DNA of 6,917 nucleotides from an archaeon (GTDB lineage Archaea; Asgardarchaeota; Heimdallarchaeia; Hodarchaeales; S146-22), in assembly GCA_024276395.1 (NCBI GenBank), contig JAJRXH010000584.1:1-6917 (forward strand), written 5' to 3'. Below, piece by piece: positions 1-4,748 of the stretch. The position numbers were made by a program, and so were the translations under genes. Below the pieces are notes generated by a model that saw only the letters and a list, made by a program, of their open reading frames with translations, ran no database searches and had not been told where the DNA came from. How positions within the stretch are numbered: position 1 is the first letter of the stretch; each line of letters opens with the position of its first letter.

Positions 1-80
1 AACTGCAACCAACGAATCAGAATCCTCTGGATGAATGAAACTTCAGATAATATGATAATGAACAAAAGATCTTTTTTCAC
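1..80 (-). CDS. Possible start of a leftward gene, cut by the window edge
   Basis: On the minus strand a GTG codon (80 to 78) is preceded by GAGGAG (91 to 86) with a 5-nt gap, a good archaeal ribosome binding site. The frame stays open for 26 codons to the window edge. The peptide begins with basic residues (V-K-K-D) followed by a hydrophobic run, like a signal peptide or first membrane helix. Against this, the plus strand is also open from position 1 to a TAA at 124-126, and the stretch is too short for any family assignment. Function unknown. It could equally be non-coding. Confidence 0.22.
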   Translation of the reverse strand, partial: MKKDLLFIIILSEVSFIQRILIRWLQ

Positions 81-163
81 AAGTTCTCCTCTAATCATCA
101 CGATTGATGAAATAGAAAGACTTTAATCCTTTCCAAAAAAGTGAAACTTGAGTCTCTTTTTCG

Positions 164-170
164 TATAAAT
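164..170 (+). promoter_or_regulatory. Candidate TATA box for the MarC-family gene
   Basis: TATAAAT lies 80 bases upstream of the GTG start. With usual archaeal spacing, transcription would begin near 190-195 and leave a leader of about 55 bases. The bases just upstream are pyrimidine-rich, so the BRE is poor and the call is tentative. Confidence 0.3.
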
Positions 171-249
171 GAACGACTTGAACGCGAATGATGAATGACT
201 TGCAGACCGGAAAACTCCTTCATTCAGATAAATTAATGGAGGATGATGA

Positions 250-888
250 GTGATAATTACCGATGTTGAACTCGTGATGGTACTAACTTTCCAGCTATTC
301 GCCATTCTCAATCCAATGGCAGTCACACCAGTTCTCTTGTCAATGACCGATCAGCTAGAAGCACATCAGCGTCGTTTTATCGTCATTCGTTCCACCATCA
401 TCGTGATGATATTGTCAATAGGTATTCTCTTTCTTGGTCGCGCCTTCTTGGAACTGCTTGGAGTTCCCATTTCATCATTTCGGTTTGCTGGAGGTTTGTT
501 ATTCTTATTATCTGCATTGCGCACATTCATGACGGAAACGACGAAAGAATCCACTTCTCAAGCAACAATGAAGGCAAAAGAAGTCACGGAAGTTGAACTA
601 ACAGAAATAGCTGCTGTACCTCTTGCACTACCATTGTTACTCGGACCAGGAACCATCACTCTCATTCTCACGTTATCAACCAATTATCCGCTCCTTCCGG
701 TATTCATGGCCATCATCATCGCCGTGTTACTGAGCGGCGCGTTCTTGTTATCTTCAAACATCATGATGAAATTACTAAAACCTATTGGAATCCGCATTCT
801 CGCTAGATTGATGGCACTAGTGGTTGCTTCAGTTGGTATTGAATTCATCCATCAGTCTTTAATAGATTGGGGAATTGCAGCATCTTAA
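250..888 (+). CDS. MarC-family integral membrane protein
   Basis: A 212-residue protein with about six membrane helices, the usual size and topology of the MarC family (Pfam MarC, UPF0056; E. coli MarC, YchE and YhgN). Family landmarks are visible in order: N-P-M-A-V-T-P near 21-27, the F-R-F-A-G-G-L-L segment at 77-84, the A-V-P-L-A-L-P-L-L-L-G-P-G-T-I-T segment at 122-137, and the G-I-R-I-L-A-R-L-M-A-L segment at 180-190 before the last helix. A charged cytoplasmic loop lies at about 96-118. The start is GTG, because an in-frame TGA directly precedes it and GGAGG (238-242) lies 7 bases upstream. The molecular function is unknown; the old link to multiple antibiotic resistance did not hold up in E. 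coli. It appears to be a single-gene unit, 183 bases from proS. The family assignment is strong, the role is not. Confidence 0.93.
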   Translation: MIITDVELVMVLTFQLFAILNPMAVTPVLLSMTDQLEAHQRRFIVIRSTIIVMILSIGILFLGRAFLELLGVPISSFRFAGGLLFLLSALRTFMTETTKESTSQATMKAKEVTEVELTEIAAVPLALPLLLGPGTITLILTLSTNYPLLPVFMAIIIAVLLSGAFLLSSNIMMKLLKPIGIRILARLMALVVASVGIEFIHQSLIDWGIAAS

Positions 889-1015
889 ATGGATATAGTA
901 AGAATTTATCCCACCATAGGTTTTACTTGCACCTTCTAAAAAGAGGCCATCGCTAGTGTCTAATCGGAGTGATGAAACACTGTCATGAATCATTGAACTG
1001 CCATGTAATTCAACC

Positions 1016-1027
1016 AAATATTAATAA
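1016..1027 (+). promoter_or_regulatory. Candidate TATA box for proS
   Basis: The AT-only segment AAATATTAATAA lies about 45-56 bases upstream of the GTG at 1072. Usual archaeal spacing puts the transcription start near 1045-1052, inside the inverted repeat that follows. This is inferred from composition and position only. Confidence 0.35.
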
Positions 1028-1033
1028 CCGAGA

Positions 1034-1061
1034 AATGATGTTGGTGGCATGAAACATCATT
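1034..1061 (+). repeat. 9-bp inverted repeat just upstream of proS
   Basis: AATGATGTT (1034-1042) and AACATCATT (1053-1061) are perfect reverse complements with a 10-base loop containing GGTGG. It ends 10 bases before the GTG start. It lies where transcription should begin, so it may be a protein-binding operator or, if transcribed, a leader hairpin. An ATG in the loop (1049) would encode only M-K-H-H before TAG at 1061-1063. Confidence 0.55.
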
Positions 1062-1070
1062 AGATTGGAA

Positions 1071-1075
1071 GGTGA
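1071..1075 (+). promoter_or_regulatory. Shine-Dalgarno-like GGTGA that bears on the proS start
   Basis: GGTGA overlaps the GTG at 1072 and stands 8 bases before an in-frame TTG at 1084. No comparable site lies at proper distance upstream of GTG 1072, where only GGA is found 2 bases away. Either the TTG is the true start, or GTG 1072 is used with little leader help. Confidence 0.4.
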
Positions 1076-2517
1076 AAGGAAGGTTGCCCTTAGAAAACGA
1101 CAAGTTCGAAAATTTTCCAGCATGGTATGATGAGGTCGTGATTAAAGCTCAAATCGTTGATAATCGCACGCTAGTGAAAGGTGCTAACGTGTTACTTCCT
1201 AATGGATATGCCATCTGGGAGAACATTCAAAAAATCCTTGACAAGATGCTCAAGGATACTGGTCACAAGAATGCTTATTTCCCCATTTTTCTTCCAGAAG
1301 AATTATTAGAACAAGAAGCTGAGCATTTTGAAGGATTTGCTCCCGAGGTTGCCTGGGTTACTCGAGTCGGTGACAAGAAATTAGAAAGAAAGGTAGGACT
1401 TCGTCCTACTTCCGAGGCGATCATGTATTCCATGTTCTGCTTGTGGATCAAGAGCCATGCCGACCTTCCTCTAAAGATCAATCAATGGTGCAACATCATT
1501 CGGTGGGACACGAAAGATACCAAGATGCTCTTGCGTGATCGTGAATTCCTGTGGCATGAAGGACATACCGTCCATACTACGGCTGAAGAGGCAGCCCAAC
1601 AAGTGATGGAAGCGGTGAACATTTACAAGAAATTGTTTGACCAATTATGTTTGCCCTATCTCATTGTAAAGCGTCCTCGTCATGACACGTTTCCAGGAGC
1701 TGAATATAGCATTGCATTTGATACACCCCTTCCAGACGGCAAGGTTCTACAAATTGGCACAGCTCATAATCTGGGACAAAATTTCAGCAAGGCCTTCAAA
1801 ATTCGCTTTGAAAACAAGGAAGGCAAGCAAGAACATGCGCACCAGACTAGTTATGGCGTGACCACTCGTCTCATTGGAGCCATTCTTTCAGTTCACGGAG
1901 ATCAAAAGGGGGCAGTTTTTCCTCCTTCGGTAGCCGGTACTCAAGTCATCATCATTCCCATTTACTTCAAGGGTAAGGGTGAAGTGGTCGCTCAGGCCGT
2001 TCAAGAAGTGTATCAAGAACTCAAGGACGCAGGTGTTCGTGTCGAGACCGATTTACGTGATAATTACACACCCGGCTGGAAATTCAACCAGTATGAATTG
2101 TTAGGAATTCCTTTAAGGATAGAAATCGGGCCAAAAGATGTTGAAAAGGGACAAGTCGTGCTTGTACGCCGAGACAATGGAGAAAAAATCTTTGTAAAAC
2201 GTGATGAGGTCGTGGCAAAGACCAAAGAAGTTTTGGATCAAGTGCAACAGTCACTTAAAGAGAAGGCCTGGGGAAAATTTAATGAATTTCTTTATGAAGT
2301 CAAGAACATCGAAGAGATGCGTGAAAAGTATCCAAAGAAGAAAGGTATCGTACGCTCAAATTGGTGTGGAAGCAAGGATTGCGCTGATGAGTTAAAAGCG
2401 GAATTTGCCGTGGAAATCCGTGGGACTTTAATAGAAAAGAAAGAAGAACCTTTTGGCCCTTGCATCTTTTGTGGTAAAAAAGCAGCAGATGTCGTATATC
2501 TTGCTTCTGCCTACTAA
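1072..2517 (+). CDS. proS: Proline--tRNA ligase, archaeal/eukaryotic type
   Basis: Class II aminoacyl-tRNA synthetase that activates proline with ATP and charges tRNA-Pro in the cytoplasm. The 481 residues match the archaeal-type length; the editing (INS) domain of bacterial ProRS is absent. Landmarks: F-A-P-E-V-A-W-V-T at 89-97; R-P-T-S-E at 111-115; motif 2 around R-W-D to R-E-F-L-W-H-E-G-H at 144-165; H-N-L-G-Q-N-F-S-K at 232-240; motif 3 around T-T-R-L-I-G at 264-269 with H-G-D at 275-277. The anticodon-binding domain spans about 290-390. The C-terminal module has Cys432, Cys437, Cys464 and Cys467, a likely zinc site, and the protein ends in the Tyr typical of the family. An in-frame TGA at 1036-1038 limits the start to GTG 1072 or TTG 1084; the TTG has the better ribosome-site spacing, and the first four residues are not conserved. 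Likely a single-gene unit. Confidence 0.97.
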   Translation: MKGRLPLENDKFENFPAWYDEVVIKAQIVDNRTLVKGANVLLPNGYAIWENIQKILDKMLKDTGHKNAYFPIFLPEELLEQEAEHFEGFAPEVAWVTRVGDKKLERKVGLRPTSEAIMYSMFCLWIKSHADLPLKINQWCNIIRWDTKDTKMLLRDREFLWHEGHTVHTTAEEAAQQVMEAVNIYKKLFDQLCLPYLIVKRPRHDTFPGAEYSIAFDTPLPDGKVLQIGTAHNLGQNFSKAFKIRFENKEGKQEHAHQTSYGVTTRLIGAILSVHGDQKGAVFPPSVAGTQVIIIPIYFKGKGEVVAQAVQEVYQELKDAGVRVETDLRDNYTPGWKFNQYELLGIPLRIEIGPKDVEKGQVVLVRRDNGEKIFVKRDEVVAKTKEVLDQVQQSLKEKAWGKFNEFLYEVKNIEEMREKYPKKKGIVRSNWCGSKDCADELKAEFAVEIRGTLIEKKEEPFGPCIFCGKKAADVVYLASAY

Positions 2518-2550
2518 TGGCACCTGTTATACATCCATTGATACTTACTC

Positions 2551-2576
2551 ATTTAACTTCTTTTACCTTTTTTATA
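2551..2576 (+). terminator. T-rich transcription terminator after proS
   Basis: Pyrimidine-rich tract with T4 and T6 runs (2561-2564 and 2568-2573), 34 bases after the proS stop codon. Archaeal RNA polymerase terminates at such U tracts without needing a hairpin. The end of the tract also reads TTTATATC, so it could double as a weak promoter for downstream sequence. Confidence 0.5.
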
Positions 2577-2592
2577 TCTCTGACTGCCTATT

Positions 2593-2613
2593 ACATCATT
2601 ATATCAATGATGT
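2593..2613 (+). repeat. 8-bp inverted repeat with the same arms as the one before proS
   Basis: ACATCATT (2593-2600) and AATGATGT (2606-2613) are perfect reverse complements around a 5-base loop. The arm octamer is the one found in the 1034-1061 repeat, but with the arms in the opposite order. Confidence 0.5.
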
Positions 2614-2720
2614 GTGTGGTTTTCAAGTTTTAAATCGTGTCTTTCGTGATGTGGTTATTTCTTCACGAAGTCCAAAGATAGAAAATTGCTCTATCGTCAT
2701 CAAGGGGAGTTTCTCTTTTT
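2593..2720 (+). ncRNA. Candidate structured RNA: four successive stem-loops ending in a T run
   Basis: After the 2593-2613 hairpin come TTCGTGA / TCACGAA (2643-2649 / 2663-2669), GATAGA / TCTATC (2677-2682 / 2690-2695) and AAGGGGAG / CTCTTTTT (2702-2709 / 2713-2720, with G-U pairs and a T-rich 3' arm like a terminator). A TATA-like TTTATATC lies at 2571-2578. This may be an independent small RNA, a long proS 3' UTR, or chance structure in AT-rich DNA. No known RNA family is recognised. Confidence 0.25.
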
Positions 2721-2872
2721 ATCAAGTCAAAGACTACTGGAGCGTTCATTTGAATTATTGTGAGGCGTCAATTTTCTAAATTAGTCCTCCTTTATTGAGC
2801 ATCTGTTATAGAAATTCCGATCTTATAGTAATAACAAGAATTTTCCAATAATCATACAATGAATGATCAAGG

Positions 2873-2892
2873 AACACTTATAAACACTTATA
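2873..2892 (+). repeat. Perfect 10-bp tandem repeat, two copies
   Basis: AACACTTATA occurs at 2873-2882 and again directly at 2883-2892. A shorter copy, ACACTTA, is at 2939-2945. A 10-bp period equals about one DNA helical turn, as in paired protein-binding sites. It lies about 275 bases upstream of the longin-like gene. Confidence 0.6.
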
Positions 2893-2974
2893 TCTCGTAA
2901 AGAAATCCGTAATGAGGTAAATACAACTTGTCTGACTTACACTTAATTCCAAGGTCATATAATAAGAACAAAAA

Positions 2975-2993
2975 TTTTTTCTAACTTTCTTTT
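2975..2993 (+). terminator. T-rich tract, possible terminator
   Basis: A T6 run followed by CTAACTTTCTTTT, between the tandem repeat and the longin-like gene. It resembles an archaeal U-tract terminator. No gene lies directly upstream, so it would fit only if this spacer is transcribed. Confidence 0.25.
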
Positions 2994-3028
2994 AGGGTTG
3001 AGTTGTTTCATTAGAAAACTAAATAAAA

Positions 3029-3049
3029 AGTATTAATGAGAGTATTAAT
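3029..3049 (+). repeat. AGTATTAAT direct repeat with 12-base period
   Basis: AGTATTAAT is present at 3029-3037 and 3041-3049, separated by GAG. The repeat is upstream of the longin-like gene and could be a regulator site or a short slippage product in AT-rich DNA. Confidence 0.5.
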
Positions 3050-3154
3050 CAAGCAATAGTCAAACTTTCTTGACACTGCAAAATCATCAGCCATTTTTGA
3101 TTTTCTAGGTGAGTTAATGGAAAATAATGGAATCACCTTGAATATTTGCACGTG

Positions 3155-3162
3155 GGTGGTGA
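3155..3162 (+). promoter_or_regulatory. Ribosome binding site of the longin-like gene
   Basis: GGTGGTGA lies 3 to 6 bases before ATG 3166, depending on which GGTG pairs. This favours ATG 3166 over the in-frame ATGs at 3175, 3202 and 3217. The last of these has only a weak AAGGAA nearby but would place the start exactly at the first predicted strand. Confidence 0.5.
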
Positions 3163-3165
3163 TAA

Positions 3166-3945
3166 ATGGAGGAAATGAAAGAAGAGGATGTGGGTTATTC
3201 AATGTTAAGGAACGGAATGATAAAGGAAATATCAGTAATTCAGGATAGTGGATTATTATTATATCATAAAATCATTCAGCCAGACGGAAAAATGAAGTCT
3301 AAGGATCCAGTAATGTTTGCTGGCTTGATGTCAGCATTATTGGCTATATCCCTTGAAGTTAGTAATGGCATTAGACATGTTGATATGAGTGGAGATCATT
3401 TTTATTTCTTTAAATTAAAGCACATCACTTTCATCATTCGAACACAACAACAACTTTCTGATAATATCATTGAACAATATGAAAGGCTTGCTACTGAAGA
3501 TCTAAATTTCTCTGGATTACTTGAGCGTTTTAGTCTAATGACAGTGATACCACAAGATAAAGAGATGTTAAAGGTGATTGAATCAGCGACACTTGAAATC
3601 TTGCTAAAGATGAATTTGATATACGAGATTAATGATTCCGATGACAAAATAATGGGTATAGATTCATCTATTGATGATATTAAAATGATAAACGATTTAT
3701 TAACAGACATAAATGAGGGAAAGATGTCTAAGTTCAGCCTTGCACGTGAACTTTTTGATAAAGCTCGAAAAAATTATGAGTCAGACGATGTAAGTCGGTA
3801 TGTAGAGTTATTAAAAATAATGTTACAGTCTGATATGGTCAAGGCGCACGTGAAGGAAAAACTTAAAGATGTAATTGAATTACTTAATAAGTCTGGGAAC
3901 GCTTCAAGCTTATTTGGGAAAAAACATGGAGACATAGTATTTTAA
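3166..3945 (+). CDS. Longin-like domain protein with a helical C-terminal half
   Basis: Hypothetical soluble protein of 259 residues. Residues about 18-95 have the pattern of small longin/roadblock-type domains: M-I-K-E-I-S-V-I leading to a turn at D-S-G (27-29), a second strand L-L-L-Y-H-K-I-I, a hydrophobic helix at 49-65 (V-M-F-A-G-L-M-S-A-L-L-A), then strands at 70-74, 78-84 and 86-92. Residues 96-125 look helical. The rest (about 130-255) is charged, mostly helical and of no family I recognise. No membrane segment or catalytic motif is visible. Longin proteins work with small GTPases on eukaryotic vesicles and are numerous in Asgard archaea; whether this one binds a GTPase is inference. 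It is AT-rich compared with proS, and the next gene follows 65 bases later on the same strand, so a joint function is possible. The fold call rests on pattern only. Confidence 0.8.
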   Translation: MEEMKEEDVGYSMLRNGMIKEISVIQDSGLLLYHKIIQPDGKMKSKDPVMFAGLMSALLAISLEVSNGIRHVDMSGDHFYFFKLKHITFIIRTQQQLSDNIIEQYERLATEDLNFSGLLERFSLMTVIPQDKEMLKVIESATLEILLKMNLIYEINDSDDKIMGIDSSIDDIKMINDLLTDINEGKMSKFSLARELFDKARKNYESDDVSRYVELLKIMLQSDMVKAHVKEKLKDVIELLNKSGNASSLFGKKHGDIVF

Positions 3946-3998
3946 TGAGATAAAAAGGCTATTTAACGACGAAACTTTTTCATTTAAAGAAGTAAAAA

Positions 3999-4004
3999 GA
4001 GGTG
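3999..4004 (+). promoter_or_regulatory. Ribosome binding site that sets the start at ATG 4011
   Basis: GAGGTG is followed by a 6-base gap and ATG 4011. The longer in-frame possibility, GTG 4002, overlaps this site and is therefore unlikely to be the start. Confidence 0.6.
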
Positions 4005-4010
4005 CTAAGA

Positions 4011-4337
4011 ATGAGTCTTGATTTAATAAATCAATTTTCATCAGTATTTGTAGTGATTGATTTTATCATAATAATAATATTAGCCTTAAGTATGTATTTT
4101 GGCTGGAGAATTATCAAAATATTTCCAAGAGATTCCTCGATGAAAAAATATTGGTATATCTTAATGCTGCTGATGTTGATATTCATTTCTTTGTTATTAG
4201 CAAATATTTTTGCAGTAGCAGTTAATAATACAGAAATGTTGTTTATCATAGGAATAATTTTTTATCTTCTTAGCAGTGTTTTCATCTTATTTGTTACGTA
4301 CATCAGTTTTAAGGCTTATACTTTACTATTTAGTTAA
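4011..4337 (+). CDS. Small three-helix membrane protein, function unknown
   Basis: A protein of 108 residues that is almost entirely membrane-embedded. Predicted helices are at about 12-32, 47-71 and 76-103. The loop between the first two is basic (W-R-I-I-K-I-F-P-R-D-S-S-M-K-K at 32-46), which by the positive-inside rule places it in the cytoplasm and the N terminus outside. No catalytic or metal-binding motif is visible. The topology vaguely recalls the membrane modules in front of some archaeal signalling proteins, but no output domain follows. It is the most AT-rich gene of the window (15 G+C in the 60 bases from 4141). It lies 65 bases after the longin-like gene and may be co-transcribed; a role as membrane partner of that protein is inference only. 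Confidence 0.75.
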   Translation: MSLDLINQFSSVFVVIDFIIIIILALSMYFGWRIIKIFPRDSSMKKYWYILMLLMLIFISLLLANIFAVAVNNTEMLFIIGIIFYLLSSVFILFVTYISFKAYTLLFS

Positions 4338-4364
4338 GTTATTGTTGCGGAAATATTATTTATC

Positions 4365-4388
4365 TATTATATATGGTATTATATATGG
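4365..4388 (+). repeat. Perfect 12-bp tandem repeat, two copies
   Basis: TATTATATATGG occurs at 4365-4376 and again at 4377-4388. It begins 27 bases after the stop codon of the small membrane protein and just before the T-tract terminator. The function is unknown; it may be slippage in AT-rich DNA. Confidence 0.55.
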
Positions 4389-4400
4389 GTATTTAGAGTA

Positions 4401-4424
4401 TTTTTTTCTTTTTTTGTTTTTTCT
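4401..4424 (+). terminator. Strong T-tract terminator for the longin / membrane-protein pair
   Basis: Runs of T7, T7 and T6 broken only by one C and one G. This is the most T-rich tract in the window and lies 64 bases after the stop codon of the small membrane protein. It fits the U-tract dependent termination of archaeal RNA polymerase. Confidence 0.7.
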
Positions 4425-4622
4425 TCCTCAATTTTATCGATCATGCCACTTTGGCCATCGAACGCTGTTTTCAAGTCTCGTCATCACGTCATCTATGATG
4501 CAATCGTTGTTCCTCGAGTTTTGATGCGAAAAACGATTTGTTGTGGTCTATCCACAGTCAAGAGAATTTTTACCTTTTTTCATCTTCTCTGTCTTTTCAA
4601 TCCTGACATCGTGTTGATTCAG

Positions 4623-4670
4623 TGTAATTTTCCAGTCTTAGAATCGAAATTACAGTGAAAAAATCTTTTT
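4623..4670. terminator. AT hairpin with flanking A6/T5 runs between convergent genes
   Basis: TGTAATTT (4623-4630) pairs with AAATTACA (4647-4654), 8 bp perfect plus one G-T pair, with a loop of about 14 bases. Directly after it comes AAAAAATCTTTTT (4658-4670), which gives a T run on either strand. It lies 79 bases past the stop of the leftward acetyltransferase gene and could terminate that transcript. The hairpin and T run are not in classic order for the minus strand, so this is tentative. Confidence 0.35.
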
Positions 4671-4748
4671 ACGAAATATAAGAATAAGAACACGAAGTGA
4701 TTGGAATTCCTTCCCATGGCCGATGACTGTTCTTTTTTAGTTTCTATT

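Larger units (their letters stand above)
889..1071 (+). other. Spacer between the MarC gene and proS, with the proS promoter and leader
   Basis: No gene is seen. No convincing terminator follows the MarC gene, only short T runs near 920. The second half holds a candidate TATA box (1016-1027) and a perfect 9-bp inverted repeat (1034-1061), both described separately. Confidence 0.5.
2518..3165 (+). other. 648-base gene-free spacer between proS and the longin-like gene
   Basis: I see no credible gene on either strand. The open frame running through 2453-2779 starts inside proS without a ribosome site and its translation resembles nothing I know. The stretch holds a T-rich terminator, four small stem-loops between 2593 and 2720, a 10-bp tandem repeat at 2873-2892, a T-rich tract at 2975-2993 and a 12-bp-period repeat at 3029-3049. 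It is long for an archaeal spacer, so an uncharted RNA gene is possible. Confidence 0.5.
4338..4748 (+). other. Spacer between two convergent genes
   Basis: No credible gene is seen. It contains a 12-bp tandem repeat (4365-4388), a very long T tract (4401-4424), an imperfect 8-bp direct repeat CGTCATC (4479-4485, 4487-4493), a pyrimidine-rich stretch near 4568-4598 and an AT hairpin plus A/T runs (4623-4670). Two short plus-strand open frames (4276-4524, 4443-4658) have no ribosome sites and overlap each other. Confidence 0.5.

Noticed and set aside
1..126. Plus-strand frame open from the left edge to TAA at 124-126, as the tail of an upstream gene
   Set aside because: Only 41 codons, and the peptide is not family-like. 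The other two plus frames close at 31-33 and 36-38, so an upstream gene could equally end there. Not decidable from this window.
396..410. Palindrome ATCATC-GT-GATGAT inside the MarC-family gene
   Set aside because: Explained by coding for a hydrophobic helix (I-I-V-M-I); no reason to think it is regulatory.
2453..2779. Plus-strand open frame of 108 codons overlapping the proS 3' end
   Set aside because: Starts inside proS in another frame, has no ribosome site, crosses the proS terminator, and its translation looks like random AT-rich sequence.
4276..4524. Plus-strand open frame of 82 codons
   Set aside because: Begins inside the small membrane protein gene in another frame and reads through the T tract; its Phe/Leu-rich peptide simply reflects poly-T.
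4443..4658. Plus-strand open frame of 71 codons in the convergent spacer
   Set aside because: No ribosome site, overlaps another spurious frame, and lies after a strong terminator. A gene remnant cannot be excluded, but I recognise nothing.
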